Positions 50,695 through 59,815 of a DNA stretch of 64,000 nt are shown here, piece by piece. This stretch comes from Oscillibacter sp. Its GTDB lineage: Bacteria; Bacillota; Clostridia; Oscillospirales; Oscillospiraceae. The notes beneath the pieces were generated by a model. That model worked only from the letters and a program-made list of their open reading frames with translations, did no database searches and had not been told where the DNA came from. The stretch covers positions 1 to 64,000 of the forward strand of contig NZ_JAQUVF010000004.1 in NCBI RefSeq assembly GCF_028693505.1, in the 5' to 3' direction. The position numbers were made by a program, and so were the translations under genes. How positions within the stretch are numbered: the stretch's first letter is position 1; each line of letters begins with the position of its first letter.

Positions 50695-51149
50695 TACTCG
50701 TTCCCTCCTTCGTCCCAGGGCCACGGGTCTTTCAGCCAGGCGTAGCCGTCCTCGGGCGTAAGGTCTGTTTGCAGCAGGGGACCGTACATTTTCTGATACT
50801 TCTCCCGGCCTTCCTTGGAAAGCTTGATATAGGACCAAAACAGCTGTAAAACCTCCTGATCCTGCGCGTGGGTGACCAGATACAATCCCAGCTCGTCAAT
50901 GGCAAAATCCAGTGCCATCAATTCTACCAGAGCCGTATTGGACATCTTGGTCTTTGCCTGCATGGCCGCTTTGAAGGGCAGGTCCAGTCCGGGAAACAGC
51001 GTGCCGGTCTGCAATGCCTCCATCCGGCTGAAGCGGACGGGATTGGGCTCCTGCATGGGAATATAGGGAAACGCCAGCGAAGCGCAGCTACCGGGCAGCG
51101 AGCCCTTGTCAGCGCCGCAGGACGGAGTGGATGGGTTCTGATTTTCCAT
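50694..51149 (-). CDS. CotJA-CotJB fusion spore coat protein
   Basis: 151 residues. The first part (FPYIPMQEPNPVRFSRMEALQTGTLFPGLDLPFK) is CotJA, normally a separate small protein. The second (ALVELMALDFAIDELGLYLVTHAQDQEVLQLFWSYIKLSKEGREKYQKMYGPLLQ, ending in DPWPWDEGGN) is CotJB. CotJA, B and C form an inner-coat complex made in the mother cell. Here JA and JB are one reading frame without an internal stop; whether a second internal start (for example ATGTCCAATACG) also makes CotJB alone cannot be told. GGAGGAATCC precedes the ATG. Confidence 0.88.
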   Translation of the reverse strand: MENQNPSTPSCGADKGSLPGSCASLAFPYIPMQEPNPVRFSRMEALQTGTLFPGLDLPFKAAMQAKTKMSNTALVELMALDFAIDELGLYLVTHAQDQEVLQLFWSYIKLSKEGREKYQKMYGPLLQTDLTPEDGYAWLKDPWPWDEGGNE

Positions 51150-51207
51150 GTTCCATGGATTCCTCCTTTTGAAAGGATGGCGCGCGGAGGCTCCACGCGC
51201 TCAGTTC

Positions 51208-51215
51208 AGTATATG
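51208..51215 (-). promoter_or_regulatory. Possible sigma-E -10 box of the cotJ operon
   Basis: CATATACT on the minus strand, close to the sigma-E consensus CATACANT, about 59 nt before the CotJAB start. The -35 region is a poor match, so this rests mainly on the known sigma-E control of cotJ in B. subtilis. Confidence 0.4.
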
Positions 51216-51242
51216 CTCCAAACCGGGAGAAGGCGCCTGCCC

Positions 51243-51271
51243 TTGATTTCCCATGGCGGAGGCGCTATAAT
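51243..51271 (+). promoter_or_regulatory. Sigma-A-type promoter of cwlD-radA
   Basis: TTGATT (51243-51248), 17-bp spacer, TATAAT (51266-51271), about 43 nt before the cwlD start and divergent from cotJ. Confidence 0.6.
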
Positions 51272-51313
51272 CAGGCATATGGGATAAGCAGGCGGGCATA
51301 CCCTCTTCCGGGG

Positions 51314-52057
51314 GTGTTGAATTTGATCATCTGCATTCGAAGGCGTCACCTGCGGGCGGCGGCCCTGCTGGTTTGCTTGCTGCTGGGTCTTGGGGTGTTT
51401 CTCCAGTGGGACAGTGGACCGTCCCAGCCGGTTTTTGCCGTGCGGGAGGGCGTCCCCATCACGGTGGTGGTGGACCCCGGCCACGGCGGGGAGGACGGCG
51501 GCGCCGTTTCGCCCGGCGGGGTGGAGGAGAGCCACATCAATTTGGTGATTGCGTCACAGGTGAATGATCTGCTGCGCTTTTCCGGCTGGCAGACCCGCAT
51601 GACACGGACGGAGGACGTCTCCATCCACAATGCGGAGGCTTCGTCCGCCCGGGAGAAAAAGGTTTCCGACATCCATAATCGGGTGGAAATCGTCAACGGC
51701 ACGGAAAACGCTGTTCTTTTGAGCATCCACCAAAACAGTTTGCCATCCTCCAGGGTGACCCATGGCGCGCAGGTGTTCTATAACGGGCAGGCGGGGGCGG
51801 ATACGCTTGCAAAGGCGGTGCAGGAGACGCTGAACACCGCCATCAATACGGAACGCGCCAAGCAGACCAAGGCCATCCCACCCACCATCTATTTAATGAA
51901 CAAGGCGCTGGCCCCGGCGATTTTGGTGGAGTGCGGCTTCCTCTCCAACGAAGAGGAGACCGTCCTGCTTCAAAACGACGTCTATCAACGAAAGCTATCC
52001 GCCGCCATCACCGCGGGATTTTTGCGGGGCATGACTGCGGGAGAGGAAGTAGCATGA
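51314..52057 (+). CDS. cwlD: N-acetylmuramoyl-L-alanine amidase CwlD (spore cortex)
   Basis: 247 residues. An N-terminal membrane anchor (AAALLVCLLLGLGVFLQW) precedes an Amidase_3 domain: VVVDPGHGGEDGGA (zinc His), VEESHINL (zinc Glu), LLSIHQNSLPS (zinc His) and LVECGFLSNEEE (catalytic Glu). CwlD makes the muramic-delta-lactam of spore cortex with PdaA. The GTG at 51314, TTG at 51317 and TTG at 51323 are all possible starts; none has a strong site. The stop overlaps the radA start (ATGA). Confidence 0.9.
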   Translation: MLNLIICIRRRHLRAAALLVCLLLGLGVFLQWDSGPSQPVFAVREGVPITVVVDPGHGGEDGGAVSPGGVEESHINLVIASQVNDLLRFSGWQTRMTRTEDVSIHNAEASSAREKKVSDIHNRVEIVNGTENAVLLSIHQNSLPSSRVTHGAQVFYNGQAGADTLAKAVQETLNTAINTERAKQTKAIPPTIYLMNKALAPAILVECGFLSNEEETVLLQNDVYQRKLSAAITAGFLRGMTAGEEVA

Positions 52058-53433
52058 AGCAAAAAACGCTCTTTTACTGCACAGAATGCGGAAATGAGAC
52101 GCCGAAGTGGGCGGGGAAGTGCCCCGCCTGCGGCGCTTGGAATACCATTGTAGAGCAGCCGGAATCCAAACCCATCGCGGTCAAGGGCGGCAGGGGAGCC
52201 GTCCGGTCCGCGGGAGCGGTCCGGCGCGCCTGCGCGGTGACGGATTTGCAGACGGATGAAGAAATTCGCTTTCCCACCGGCATGGGGGAGTTGGACCGGG
52301 TCCTTGGCGGCGGCGCGGTGAAAGGCTCGCTGGTGCTGGTGGGCGGCGCGCCCGGCATCGGAAAATCCACGCTGATGCTGCAAATTTGCAGTAAGCTGTG
52401 CGAATTTTCCAAGGTTTTGTATGTATCCGGCGAGGAGTCGGAGCACCAGCTCAAACTCCGCGCCGGGCGGCTGCATGTGGATAGCCCCAGCTTGTTCGTG
52501 ATTTCGGAAACCGGTCTGGGAGACCTGCTGGAATCCGTTGCGGCGGAGCGTCCGGACGTTTTGATCGTGGACTCCATCCAGACGCTCTACAATTCCGCGC
52601 TGGACTCGCCGGCGGGCAGCGTCAGTCAGGTGAAGGAGTGTACCATGGCCCTGATGCAGCTGGCAAAGGGGCAAAACATCACCGTGTTCGTCATTGGGCA
52701 CGTGAATAAGGAAGGCTCCATCGCCGGTCCCAAGGTGCTGGAGCACATGGTGGACTGCGTGCTGTACTTCGAGGGCGACCAGCACACGTCCTATCGCATC
52801 CTCCGGGCAGCCAAAAACCGTTTTGGCGCCACCAACGAGATCGGCGTGTTTGAAATGCGGGACGCGGGGCTTGTGGAGGTGGAAAATCCGTCGGAGATGC
52901 TGCTCTCCGGCCGACCGGAGGACGCGCCGGGCACCTGCGTCACCTGCGTGATGGAAGGCGTGCGGCCGGTGCTGGCGGAGATTCAGGCGCTGGTGGTCAG
53001 CTCTGCCGGTGGAAATCCGCGCCGCACCAGCAACGGCTTTGACTTCAACCGGGCCGCCATGCTGCTGGCAGTGCTGGAAAAGCGGGGCGGATTGAAAGTG
53101 TCCGCCTGCGATGCATACCTGAACATCATCGGAGGACTTTCGCTGGACGAGCCTGCCGCCGACCTTGCGGCGGTGGTGGCGCTGGCCTCCAGCTATTTGG
53201 ACCGTCCCGTGCCAAGCGATCTGGTGGCCATCGGGGAAGTGGGGCTGACAGGGGAGCTGCGGACCGTCAATCAGCTGGACCAGCGCATTTCCGAGGTGCA
53301 GCGGCTGGGCTTTCGCAAGTGCGTCATTCCGTTTCACCGCGCGGCGGATGCGCAGGCGTTTCCCGGATTGCAGCTGCTTCCGGTGCGCAATATCGGTGAG
53401 GCGATCCGAGCCGCGCTGCGTCCGTCGGAATAA
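52054..53433 (+). CDS. radA: DNA repair protein RadA/Sms
   Basis: 459 residues from the ATG at 52054 (GAGGAAGTAGC upstream), overlapping the cwlD stop. A zinc finger (CTECGNETPKWAGKCPACGAW) opens the protein, then a RecA-like core with GGAPGIGKSTLMLQI, YVSGEESEHQLKLRA, LIVDSIQTLY and the RadA KNRFG motif (AAKNRFGATNEIGVFEM). The Lon-protease-like C-terminal domain is complete. A DnaB-type helicase in recombination. The track start at 51931 lies in cwlD. Confidence 0.95.
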   Translation: MKQKTLFYCTECGNETPKWAGKCPACGAWNTIVEQPESKPIAVKGGRGAVRSAGAVRRACAVTDLQTDEEIRFPTGMGELDRVLGGGAVKGSLVLVGGAPGIGKSTLMLQICSKLCEFSKVLYVSGEESEHQLKLRAGRLHVDSPSLFVISETGLGDLLESVAAERPDVLIVDSIQTLYNSALDSPAGSVSQVKECTMALMQLAKGQNITVFVIGHVNKEGSIAGPKVLEHMVDCVLYFEGDQHTSYRILRAAKNRFGATNEIGVFEMRDAGLVEVENPSEMLLSGRPEDAPGTCVTCVMEGVRPVLAEIQALVVSSAGGNPRRTSNGFDFNRAAMLLAVLEKRGGLKVSACDAYLNIIGGLSLDEPAADLAAVVALASSYLDRPVPSDLVAIGEVGLTGELRTVNQLDQRISEVQRLGFRKCVIPFHRAADAQAFPGLQLLPVRNIGEAIRAALRPSE

Positions 53434-53545
53434 AATGGACGCAGGCGCCGCCAAGAGACGGCACACCGGCAGCCGCCGCGCTGTCCAGCGTGCACACGCC
53501 GTCACACTGGTAGATACAACCGCTGGTACAGGGAATCAAACTCAT
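53324..53545 (-). CDS. Small cysteine-rich protein
   Basis: 73 residues: MSLIPCTSGCIYQCDGVCTLDSA... GGACVHFIP. The spaced cysteines (C-x3-C-x3-C-x3-C, then one before VHFIP) resemble short metal-binding proteins often mis-annotated in Oscillospiraceae as dehydratases. The C-terminal 37 residues overlap radA's 3' end on the opposite strand. No clear ribosome binding site (about GTTTGATTCC before the ATG with weak purines), so real but not certain. Confidence 0.55.
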   Translation of the reverse strand: MSLIPCTSGCIYQCDGVCTLDSAAAAGVPSLGGACVHFIPTDAARLGSPHRYCAPEAAAIRETPAHPPRGETE

Positions 53546-53643
53546 TCGTCATCATCCGTTCTTTTTGTGATGGCATTAGCTTGACCGGAAGTACCGCGTT
53601 TTATGAATCCATACAGAGAGAGGAGGGTTTGGAACCAGACACC

Positions 53644-53675
53644 AAATTGAACAAAATAAAAATTTTGTTCAATTT
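53644..53675. repeat. AT-rich inverted repeat upstream of the Xer-type gene
   Basis: AAATTGAACAAAAT and ATTTTGTTCAATTT, 14-bp perfect arms with a 4-nt loop, about 120 bp before the recombinase start. It could be a terminator (T-rich) for radA or an operator. The rest of the 250-bp gap shows no gene. Confidence 0.6.
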
Positions 53676-53794
53676 AGGGGAGAGCAATTTGCCCTTTTCC
53701 CCGGGAAAGTCCTTTTTCAAGCCCTCATTGGCTACGCGGCTATCCCGGTGATTTTGGACAATCTGTGCTTTCCGAATGGTTCCCACCAAATCAT

Positions 53795-54802
53795 ATGATC
53801 GATTACCGCACCGAAGCGCCGCCGATTTTGCGGGATTTTTTATCCTATCACGAAACCATCAAGGCGCACTCCCGGCGCACTGTGGACGAATATTTCTTGG
53901 ACCTGCGCAATTTTTTTCGCTATCTCACGCAGCTGCGCGACCCGTCGCTTGCCGGCAAAGCGCTGGACGAAATCGACATCTCGGGCGTGGATCTGGAGTT
54001 TGTCGGCTCCGTGACGCTGACGGACATTTACGGCTATATGACCTATTTAAGCCGCGACCGCGTCCAGCACCTCAACAGCCCCCAATCCGATTACGGACTC
54101 TCCGCCGCGTCCCGCGCTCGGAAAATCGCCACCATCCGCTCGTTTTACGGGTACCTGACCAATAAGGCCCACCTACTTCGTGAAAATCCTGTCAAAGATA
54201 TGGATTCGCCCAAGCTGCGTAAAACGCTGCCAAAATACCTGACGCTGGACGAGAGCTTGCAGCTGCTGGACGCTGTGGACGGGAAAAATCAGGAGCGGGA
54301 CTACTGTATTTTGACGCTGTTTCTCAACTGCGGCCTGCGGATTTCGGAGCTGGTGGGCCTCAATCGCCGGGATATCCAGGAGGATGCGCTTCGGATCCTC
54401 GGCAAAGGCAACAAGGTCCGCATCATCTACCTCAACGACGCCTGTCAGGCGTCCATCAACCGCTATCTCGCCGTGCGGCGGCCCATCACCGGCCGGGACG
54501 CCGACGCGCTGTTTCTCTCCTCGCAAAATGAGCGTGTCAGCCGGTCCACCGTTCACGCCATGGTGAAAAAGCGGCTTTCGGAGGCCGGCATCGACTCCCG
54601 GGAGTACTCCTCCCACAAGCTGCGCCATACCGCCGCCACGCTGATGCTGCAAAACGGCGTGGACGTGCGGGCCGTGCAGGAGGTTCTGGGCCACGATCAT
54701 CTCAACACCACGGAAATCTACACCCATATTGACAACGAGGCCCTCCGGGTTGCTGCAAAGGCAAATCCCTTGTCACATGTTAAGAAATCAAAGAAAACTT
54801 GA
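53795..54802 (+). CDS. Tyrosine recombinase of the XerC/XerD type
   Basis: 335 residues from the ATG at 53795 (MIDYRTEAPPILRDFL); the GTG at 53765 is the track's alternative and neither has a clear site. The SAM-like N-terminal domain is FLSYHETIKAHSRRTVDEYFLDLRNFFRYL; catalytic residues are Arg in NCGLRISELVGL, HKLRHTAATLM, LGHDHLNTTEIYTHI with the Tyr. The length is slightly above XerC/D because of an insert near DPSLAGKALDEIDISGVDLEF. Likely a chromosomal-dimer recombinase; no dif site was found in the window. Confidence 0.88.
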   Translation: MIDYRTEAPPILRDFLSYHETIKAHSRRTVDEYFLDLRNFFRYLTQLRDPSLAGKALDEIDISGVDLEFVGSVTLTDIYGYMTYLSRDRVQHLNSPQSDYGLSAASRARKIATIRSFYGYLTNKAHLLRENPVKDMDSPKLRKTLPKYLTLDESLQLLDAVDGKNQERDYCILTLFLNCGLRISELVGLNRRDIQEDALRILGKGNKVRIIYLNDACQASINRYLAVRRPITGRDADALFLSSQNERVSRSTVHAMVKKRLSEAGIDSREYSSHKLRHTAATLMLQNGVDVRAVQEVLGHDHLNTTEIYTHIDNEALRVAAKANPLSHVKKSKKT

Positions 54803-54814
54803 TATAGAAGCTGA

Positions 54815-54850
54815 AAGGCGTCATCGTTTGGAACGATGACGCCTTCTCTT
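54815..54850 (+). terminator. Terminator after the Xer-type gene
   Basis: AAGGCGTCATCGTT and AACGATGACGCCTT form a 14-bp stem with a TGG loop, then CTCTT. Confidence 0.85.
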
Positions 54851-54883
54851 AAACATATATATTCTTCGCAGCAACGTGGAAAT

Positions 54884-55267
54884 TTACTGCATCTGCTTCT
54901 GGAGACGCTTGCCAAATGCCCAGCACAGGATGGTGGTGTAGGCTGGAACAAACAGTAAAAATAGCAAAATTTGATTTACGGTAAACGCAGCCTCGAAAAA
55001 ATTTTCTCCGTACTCAGCGGCATAGCGGAGCAGTAAGCCGAAACACGATGACAACAGCACGATTCCATAAACAAAAAGCATGGTCTTTTTGCGTGTGGAA
55101 GCGCCATGGACCCTGCAAAGCAAATAGGCAACAAGTCCATAGCGCACACAGGCAGAAAGGACTCCGCTGATGCCTCTATGCAACGGGAGTGGATATCCCA
55201 TATAACCGATTCCTATTAAAAATACCGTTTCCACAAAAATACACAACAAAAATGTTCTGGATTTCAT
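54884..55267 (-). CDS. Hypothetical four-helix membrane protein
   Basis: 127 residues from the ATG at 55267 (GGGAGGCGGTCAG upstream; the track's 55291 start is less likely). Four hydrophobic segments (TFLLCIFVETVFLIGIGYMG, VLSACVRYGLVAYLLC, MLFVYGIVLLSSCFGLLL, VNQILLFLLFVPAYTTILCW) and a short basic tail. No family recognised. It follows dnaE on the same strand by 60 nt. Confidence 0.65.
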   Translation of the reverse strand: MKSRTFLLCIFVETVFLIGIGYMGYPLPLHRGISGVLSACVRYGLVAYLLCRVHGASTRKKTMLFVYGIVLLSSCFGLLLRYAAEYGENFFEAAFTVNQILLFLLFVPAYTTILCWAFGKRLQKQMQ

Positions 55268-55327
55268 CTGACCGCCTCCCAGTCCCAGCAAATTTCAATA
55301 TGGCGGCGCCATTGCGGCAGGCTCGCT

Positions 55328-58300
55328 TCATCGCACCACAACATTTTCCTCGCCCAGCGTTTGCTTAGCCTCCTCCAAAAGAGCCGGATGGAGCAGCGCC
55401 CGGGTGAGAAACACCTTCCGAGTATCCGCCATGACCAGCTTGACCTGGGCGGTACCGGGGAACATCTGAAAGACCAACTTCATGTGCCGCACCGACGGAT
55501 GGTCCAGCCCCGGAAATTTCAAAAACAGCGTAGCGCTCTCCTCCGGCGGTTTGTCGGATGGCGCCGCGGCGGGCAGACCGGCATCCACGCCGGAAAGCGG
55601 ATACGCGGAGTCGCACAGAATCTGGGGTGCCTTCTCGTCCCGGACGGAAAGCTTCCCCTGCACAACCACCGCCTGATTTTCCCGCAGATAAGCTCCACAG
55701 GTATCCAGCACCCGGGAAAAACACAAAAGCTCCATGGAAGCGGAATCGTCCTCCACCGTCACATAGGCCATCAGCGTGTTGTTCTTGGTGGTTTTCGTCT
55801 TGCTGGAGGTCACCACGCCGCAGATGGTCACCCGCTGGTTGTCTGCAAAACGCACCGGTCCCCCCTCTTGGGAAAAATCCTCCAAAATGGAACCGATGGT
55901 CGGCGCTTTGAGCTTGCGCACCTGCTCCCGATAAGCGTCCATCGGATGGCCGGAGAGATACAGCCCCGTGGTCTCTTTCTCCATGGTCATCAGTTCCTGA
56001 GGGGCGAACTCAGGAATATCTGGCAGCGGTATTTCCTTTACAGCTCTTGACCCACCGCCGCTGTCCGCCGCCATGGAGAAGAAGTCCATCTGCCCCTCCA
56101 GATTCTTTCGCTGCTGGTCGGCAACGGAGTCCATCACCTTCTCATAGACCTGCATGAGCTGGGACCTGCGGGCGCCCAGCGCGTCAAACGCCCCGGCGCG
56201 GATCAGATTTTCCACGGCCCGCTTGTTCATATCGCTGCCGTTCATCCGCTGGCAGAAATCCGTCAGGGACGTGAAGGGCGCGTTTTCCCGCTCACGCATG
56301 GCGGCGAGGATAAAGACCCGGCCGATATTTTTGATGGCCACCAGTCCGAAACGAATGCCCCCCTCCTCCACAGTAAAGCAGTCGGAGGAGCGGTTGATGT
56401 CCGGCGGCAGCAGCGCGATGCCGCAGTCCCGGCACTCCGTGATGTACCCCGCGATCTTGTCGGAGTTGTCCAGCACGCTTGTCAGCAGCGCCGCCATATA
56501 TTCCCGGGGAAAGTGGCACTTGAAATAAGCCGTCTGATAGGCCACCACCGCATAGGAAACGGCGTGAGCCTTGTTGAAGGCATAGTTGGCAAAATCATAG
56601 ATTTCCTGATAAATGGCCTCTGCGGTTTCCTCTGGAATTCCTTTTGCCATGCAGCCTGTAATGTTTCTTTCCTTGTCACCACGAATAAAGGCTTCCTTCT
56701 CCTTTTGAATCTGAGATGCCTTCTTTTTGGAGATGGCGCGGCGCACCATATCCGCCTGTCCCAGCGAGTAGCCCGCCAGCTGCTGGAAAATCTGGATAAC
56801 CTGCTCCTGGTAGACGATGCACCCGTAAGTGACGGAGAGGATAGCTTCCAGCGCCGGGTGCTTATAGCGGATGAGGGCGGGCTTCTGCTTGCAGGCAATG
56901 AAACGCGGAATGGAATCCATGGGGCCGGGCCGGTAGAGCGCGATGATGGCGGTGATATCCTCAATGTTCTGGGGCTTCAAGCCCACGCACACGCCGGTCA
57001 TGCCGGTGGATTCCATCTGGAACACGCCGGCGGTCTGCCCCCGGGAGATCATCTCGAAGGTCTCTTTGTCGTCTTCGGGAATCTGCGCGAGACGGAACTC
57101 CGGCAGGTGGACTTGCAGCATCTTCACAGCGTCATCCAGCACCGTCAGGTTCCGCAGGCCCAGAAAGTCCATTTTTAAAAGGCCCAGTTCCTCCAGCGTG
57201 GTCATCACATACTGGCAGACCACGGACTCATCGTTTTTGGCAAGGGGCACGTACTCGTAGACGGGCCGTTTGGTGATGACCACGCCGGCGGCGTGGGTGG
57301 AGGCATGGCGTGGCATCCCCTCCAGCGCCCGGGCGGTGTCGATCAGCGCGCGGATCCGCTCGTCGCCCTCGTAGAGCTCACTGAGGGGTTTACTCAGCCG
57401 CAGGGCGTCGCTCAGCGTGATATGGAGGGTGGTTGGCACCTGCTTTGCGATCTGATCCACCTCGGCGTAGGGGATGTTCATGACCCGGCCCACGTCCCGG
57501 ATGACACCCCGGGCCGCCATGGTGCCGAAGGTGACGATCTGGGCCACGTGGTCGTCGCCGTACTTCCGGCGCACATAGTCCACCACTTCTCCCCGGCGGG
57601 TGTCGCCAAAGTCCATGTCGATATCCGGCATGCTGACCCGTTCCGGGTTCAAAAAGCGCTCAAAATACAACTGGTACTGCATGGGGTCGATGTCCGTGAT
57701 GCCAAGGCAGTAGCTCACCATGGACCCCGCCGCGCTGCCGCGGCCCGGCCCCACCGGGATGTCCGCGCTTCTGGCATAGCGGACGAAGTCTGAAACAATG
57801 AGAAAATAGTCCGTAAAGCCCATTTTCTCGATCATATCCTGCTCGTAGGTCAGCTGGGCGCAATATTGCTCATCGTCTCCGTAACGCGAGCGATAGCCCT
57901 CGTCACAGAGCTTTTTCAGGTAGGAAAAGCTGTCATACCCCGGCGGGAGCTGAAATTCCGGCAGGTGGTACTTGCCAAAAGTGAATTCCAGATTGCACAT
58001 TTGCGCAATTTTCCCCGTGTTCTCCACCGCGCCCTCATACCCGGAAAACAGCGCCGCCATTTCCGCCTCGCTGCGCAGGTAAAAATTCCGAGGCTCGTAG
58101 CGCATCCGGTTTTCATCGTCCAGCGTCTTTCCGGTTTGGATGCACAGCAGCACATCGTGGGCCTGCGCATCCTCCTTGCGGAGATAGTGGGCGTCGTTGC
58201 TGCACACCATGGGCAGTCCCGTCTCCTGATGGAGCCGTAAAATTCCCTGATTCACCACGGCCTGCTCCCGGATGCCGTGGTCCTGCAGCTCCAGATAAAA

Positions 58301-58813
58301 GCGGTCGGAGCCGAAAATCCCGCTCATTTCCAGGGCGTAGGCCTTCGCGTTTTCATACTCTCCGTTGCGCAGCAGCCTTGGAATTTCCCCGGCAAGGCAC
58401 GCCGAGAGGGCGATCAGTCCCGCGCTGTGCTCTTTCAAAAGGGCAAGATCGATGCGGGGCTTCACGTAAAACCCCTCCGTCCACGCCATGGAGACCATGT
58501 AGGAGAGGTTCCGATACCCCTCCTCATTCTCGCAAAGCAGCACCAGATGGCGGCTCTCCGCGTCAAATTCGTGGACCTTGTCAAATCGGGAGCGGCCCCT
58601 TGGCGTTACGTAAACCTCGCAGCCGATGATGGGCTTGACGCCCTCCGCCTTGCAGGCGCGGTAGAAGTCAATGACGCCGTACATGACGCCGTGGTCCGTG
58701 ACGGCGCAGGCGGTCTGCCCCATGGCCTTCACAATGCCGGGCAGGTCCTTGATGCGGCAAGCGCCGTCCAGCAGGCTGAATTCGGTATGGACATGAAGGT
58801 GGACAAAGGACAT
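55328..58813 (-). CDS. dnaE: DNA polymerase III alpha subunit (DnaE)
   Basis: 1161 residues. The N-terminal PHP domain is FVHLHVHTEFSLLDGACRI; the catalytic region is GPGRGSAAGSMVSYCLGITDIDP and PDIDMDFGDTRRGEVVDYV (the paired aspartates); then the HhH segment GADMVRRAISKKK-type region and a C-terminal OB domain (RVTICGVVTSSKTKTTKNNTLMAYVTVEDDSASMELL). The 1100-1200 residue length fits DnaE1/DnaE3-type polymerases rather than PolC. The C terminus of the catalytic core is intact. Confidence 0.95.
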   Translation of the reverse strand: MSFVHLHVHTEFSLLDGACRIKDLPGIVKAMGQTACAVTDHGVMYGVIDFYRACKAEGVKPIIGCEVYVTPRGRSRFDKVHEFDAESRHLVLLCENEEGYRNLSYMVSMAWTEGFYVKPRIDLALLKEHSAGLIALSACLAGEIPRLLRNGEYENAKAYALEMSGIFGSDRFYLELQDHGIREQAVVNQGILRLHQETGLPMVCSNDAHYLRKEDAQAHDVLLCIQTGKTLDDENRMRYEPRNFYLRSEAEMAALFSGYEGAVENTGKIAQMCNLEFTFGKYHLPEFQLPPGYDSFSYLKKLCDEGYRSRYGDDEQYCAQLTYEQDMIEKMGFTDYFLIVSDFVRYARSADIPVGPGRGSAAGSMVSYCLGITDIDPMQYQLYFERFLNPERVSMPDIDMDFGDTRRGEVVDYVRRKYGDDHVAQIVTFGTMAARGVIRDVGRVMNIPYAEVDQIAKQVPTTLHITLSDALRLSKPLSELYEGDERIRALIDTARALEGMPRHASTHAAGVVITKRPVYEYVPLAKNDESVVCQYVMTTLEELGLLKMDFLGLRNLTVLDDAVKMLQVHLPEFRLAQIPEDDKETFEMISRGQTAGVFQMESTGMTGVCVGLKPQNIEDITAIIALYRPGPMDSIPRFIACKQKPALIRYKHPALEAILSVTYGCIVYQEQVIQIFQQLAGYSLGQADMVRRAISKKKASQIQKEKEAFIRGDKERNITGCMAKGIPEETAEAIYQEIYDFANYAFNKAHAVSYAVVAYQTAYFKCHFPREYMAALLTSVLDNSDKIAGYITECRDCGIALLPPDINRSSDCFTVEEGGIRFGLVAIKNIGRVFILAAMRERENAPFTSLTDFCQRMNGSDMNKRAVENLIRAGAFDALGARRSQLMQVYEKVMDSVADQQRKNLEGQMDFFSMAADSGGGSRAVKEIPLPDIPEFAPQELMTMEKETTGLYLSGHPMDAYREQVRKLKAPTIGSILEDFSQEGGPVRFADNQRVTICGVVTSSKTKTTKNNTLMAYVTVEDDSASMELLCFSRVLDTCGAYLRENQAVVVQGKLSVRDEKAPQILCDSAYPLSGVDAGLPAAAPSDKPPEESATLFLKFPGLDHPSVRHMKLVFQMFPGTAQVKLVMADTRKVFLTRALLHPALLEEAKQTLGEENVVVR

Positions 58814-58823
58814 ATGGCCGCTC

Positions 58824-59309
58824 CTATTCTCTCAGTAAATTTTCTTCCACAAACTTAAGCGTCTCTTCCTGCTCCCGGTGAGCAAACAACGGGGCAAAGC
58901 GGGTCCAGAGAAGCCAGCCCCCGCCGCCCCAAAGCGGGACCATCACGCAGGCCGCCGCCACCGCAAAGGGATCGCCGCCACTCACAGCCAGTATCATGCA
59001 AAAAACTGCCAGCATCACACCCAGCAGCGCGTTTTTCATGCCCTTTGGCGGCAGGAAACCGCCGGAGACATAGCAGCCGCCCTCCGCAGGGACGATCTGC
59101 CCCACAAAGGGCAGCAAAGGCCGCACCTGCCACATGCCGCCGGTTTTTATCACATAAAACCGCCCGTCCGGCAGCAGCTTTGCAAAGACCTGATGCTCTT
59201 CATAGGCCCAGCCGCTTTTCATGGGTCTTGCCCGCACCAGTAGCCTCGCGCGGAGCTGCTCCGGCGTCAGGGCGCTGTAAAATTCATAGCGCCGCGCCAT
59301 CCGCCGCAC
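58824..59309 (-). CDS. Hypothetical membrane protein
   Basis: 161 residues. A soluble start (RRYEFYSALTPEQLRARLLVRARP, then FYVIKTGGMWQVRPLLPFVGQI) is followed by two adjacent hydrophobic segments (LLGVMLAVFCMILAVSG and AVAAACVMVPLWGGGGWLLW) and a charged end. Looks like a YcxB-type or SdpI-like small membrane protein but no family is clear. It lies 10 nt before dnaE. An in-frame ATG at 59300 is the alternative start. Confidence 0.65.
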   Translation of the reverse strand: MRRMARRYEFYSALTPEQLRARLLVRARPMKSGWAYEEHQVFAKLLPDGRFYVIKTGGMWQVRPLLPFVGQIVPAEGGCYVSGGFLPPKGMKNALLGVMLAVFCMILAVSGGDPFAVAAACVMVPLWGGGGWLLWTRFAPLFAHREQEETLKFVEENLLRE

Positions 59310-59322
59310 CTCCCTGCGTCTC

Positions 59323-59766
59323 TCAGCGCAGCTCTTTTAAAATCTCTTCCACGATCTCCACCGCGGTGACGATCATGATGTCGCAGTGCCCGGTAAGCCC
59401 CATGTGGGCCGCAGCGGGCGTCATGGCTTCGTTCGGTTCCAGTCGGCTTTTGAGCAGGTCCTGACAGCGCAGCGCGCCGAATTTCCCGGAAAAGCGGTTT
59501 TGCAGGTCCTTTCCCAGCGCCACCGTCCGCTTTTTGCTGCCCACGGGATCGGCGGTATCCACCGGGGTCAGCAGCCCCAGCGTCATGACGGCGCCCACCA
59601 CGGCGCCGCAAAGCTCCCCGGTCCCGGCGCCGGCTCCAAAGCCGCCCGCTATGTTAAAGCTCTCCTGCTCACCCAGTCCCGTCAGGTCCGAAAACGCCGC
59701 CACCACGCTCTGGCAGCAGTTAAATCCTCTTTTATGGTAGGCACTGGCCCGTTCAAAATGATTCAC
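59323..59766 (-). CDS. C_GCAxxG_C_C family protein, copy 1
   Basis: 147 residues from the GTG at 59766 (AGGAG upstream); the track ORF to 60246 extends into the next gene's shadow. HKRGFNCCQSVVAAFSDLTGL, then AGGFGAGAGTGELCGAVVGAVMTLGLL and ALRCQDLL carry the C...GxGxGxxxxxCGAxxG...C pattern of the family, with GHCD near the end. Usually linked to redox or metal chemistry; reaction unknown. A homologous gene is 49 nt upstream. Confidence 0.85.
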   Translation of the reverse strand: MNHFERASAYHKRGFNCCQSVVAAFSDLTGLGEQESFNIAGGFGAGAGTGELCGAVVGAVMTLGLLTPVDTADPVGSKKRTVALGKDLQNRFSGKFGALRCQDLLKSRLEPNEAMTPAAAHMGLTGHCDIMIVTAVEIVEEILKELR

Positions 59767-59815
59767 AAATCGTTGCTCCTGTCTTATTAGAATTGTACTT
59801 TTTTCCGCCGTGCAG

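Noticed and set aside
53644-53675. A LexA operator
   Set aside because: The dyad (TTGAACAAAAT...ATTTTGTTCAA) does not match the Firmicutes CGAACN4GTTCG spacing, and no damage-response gene follows directly.
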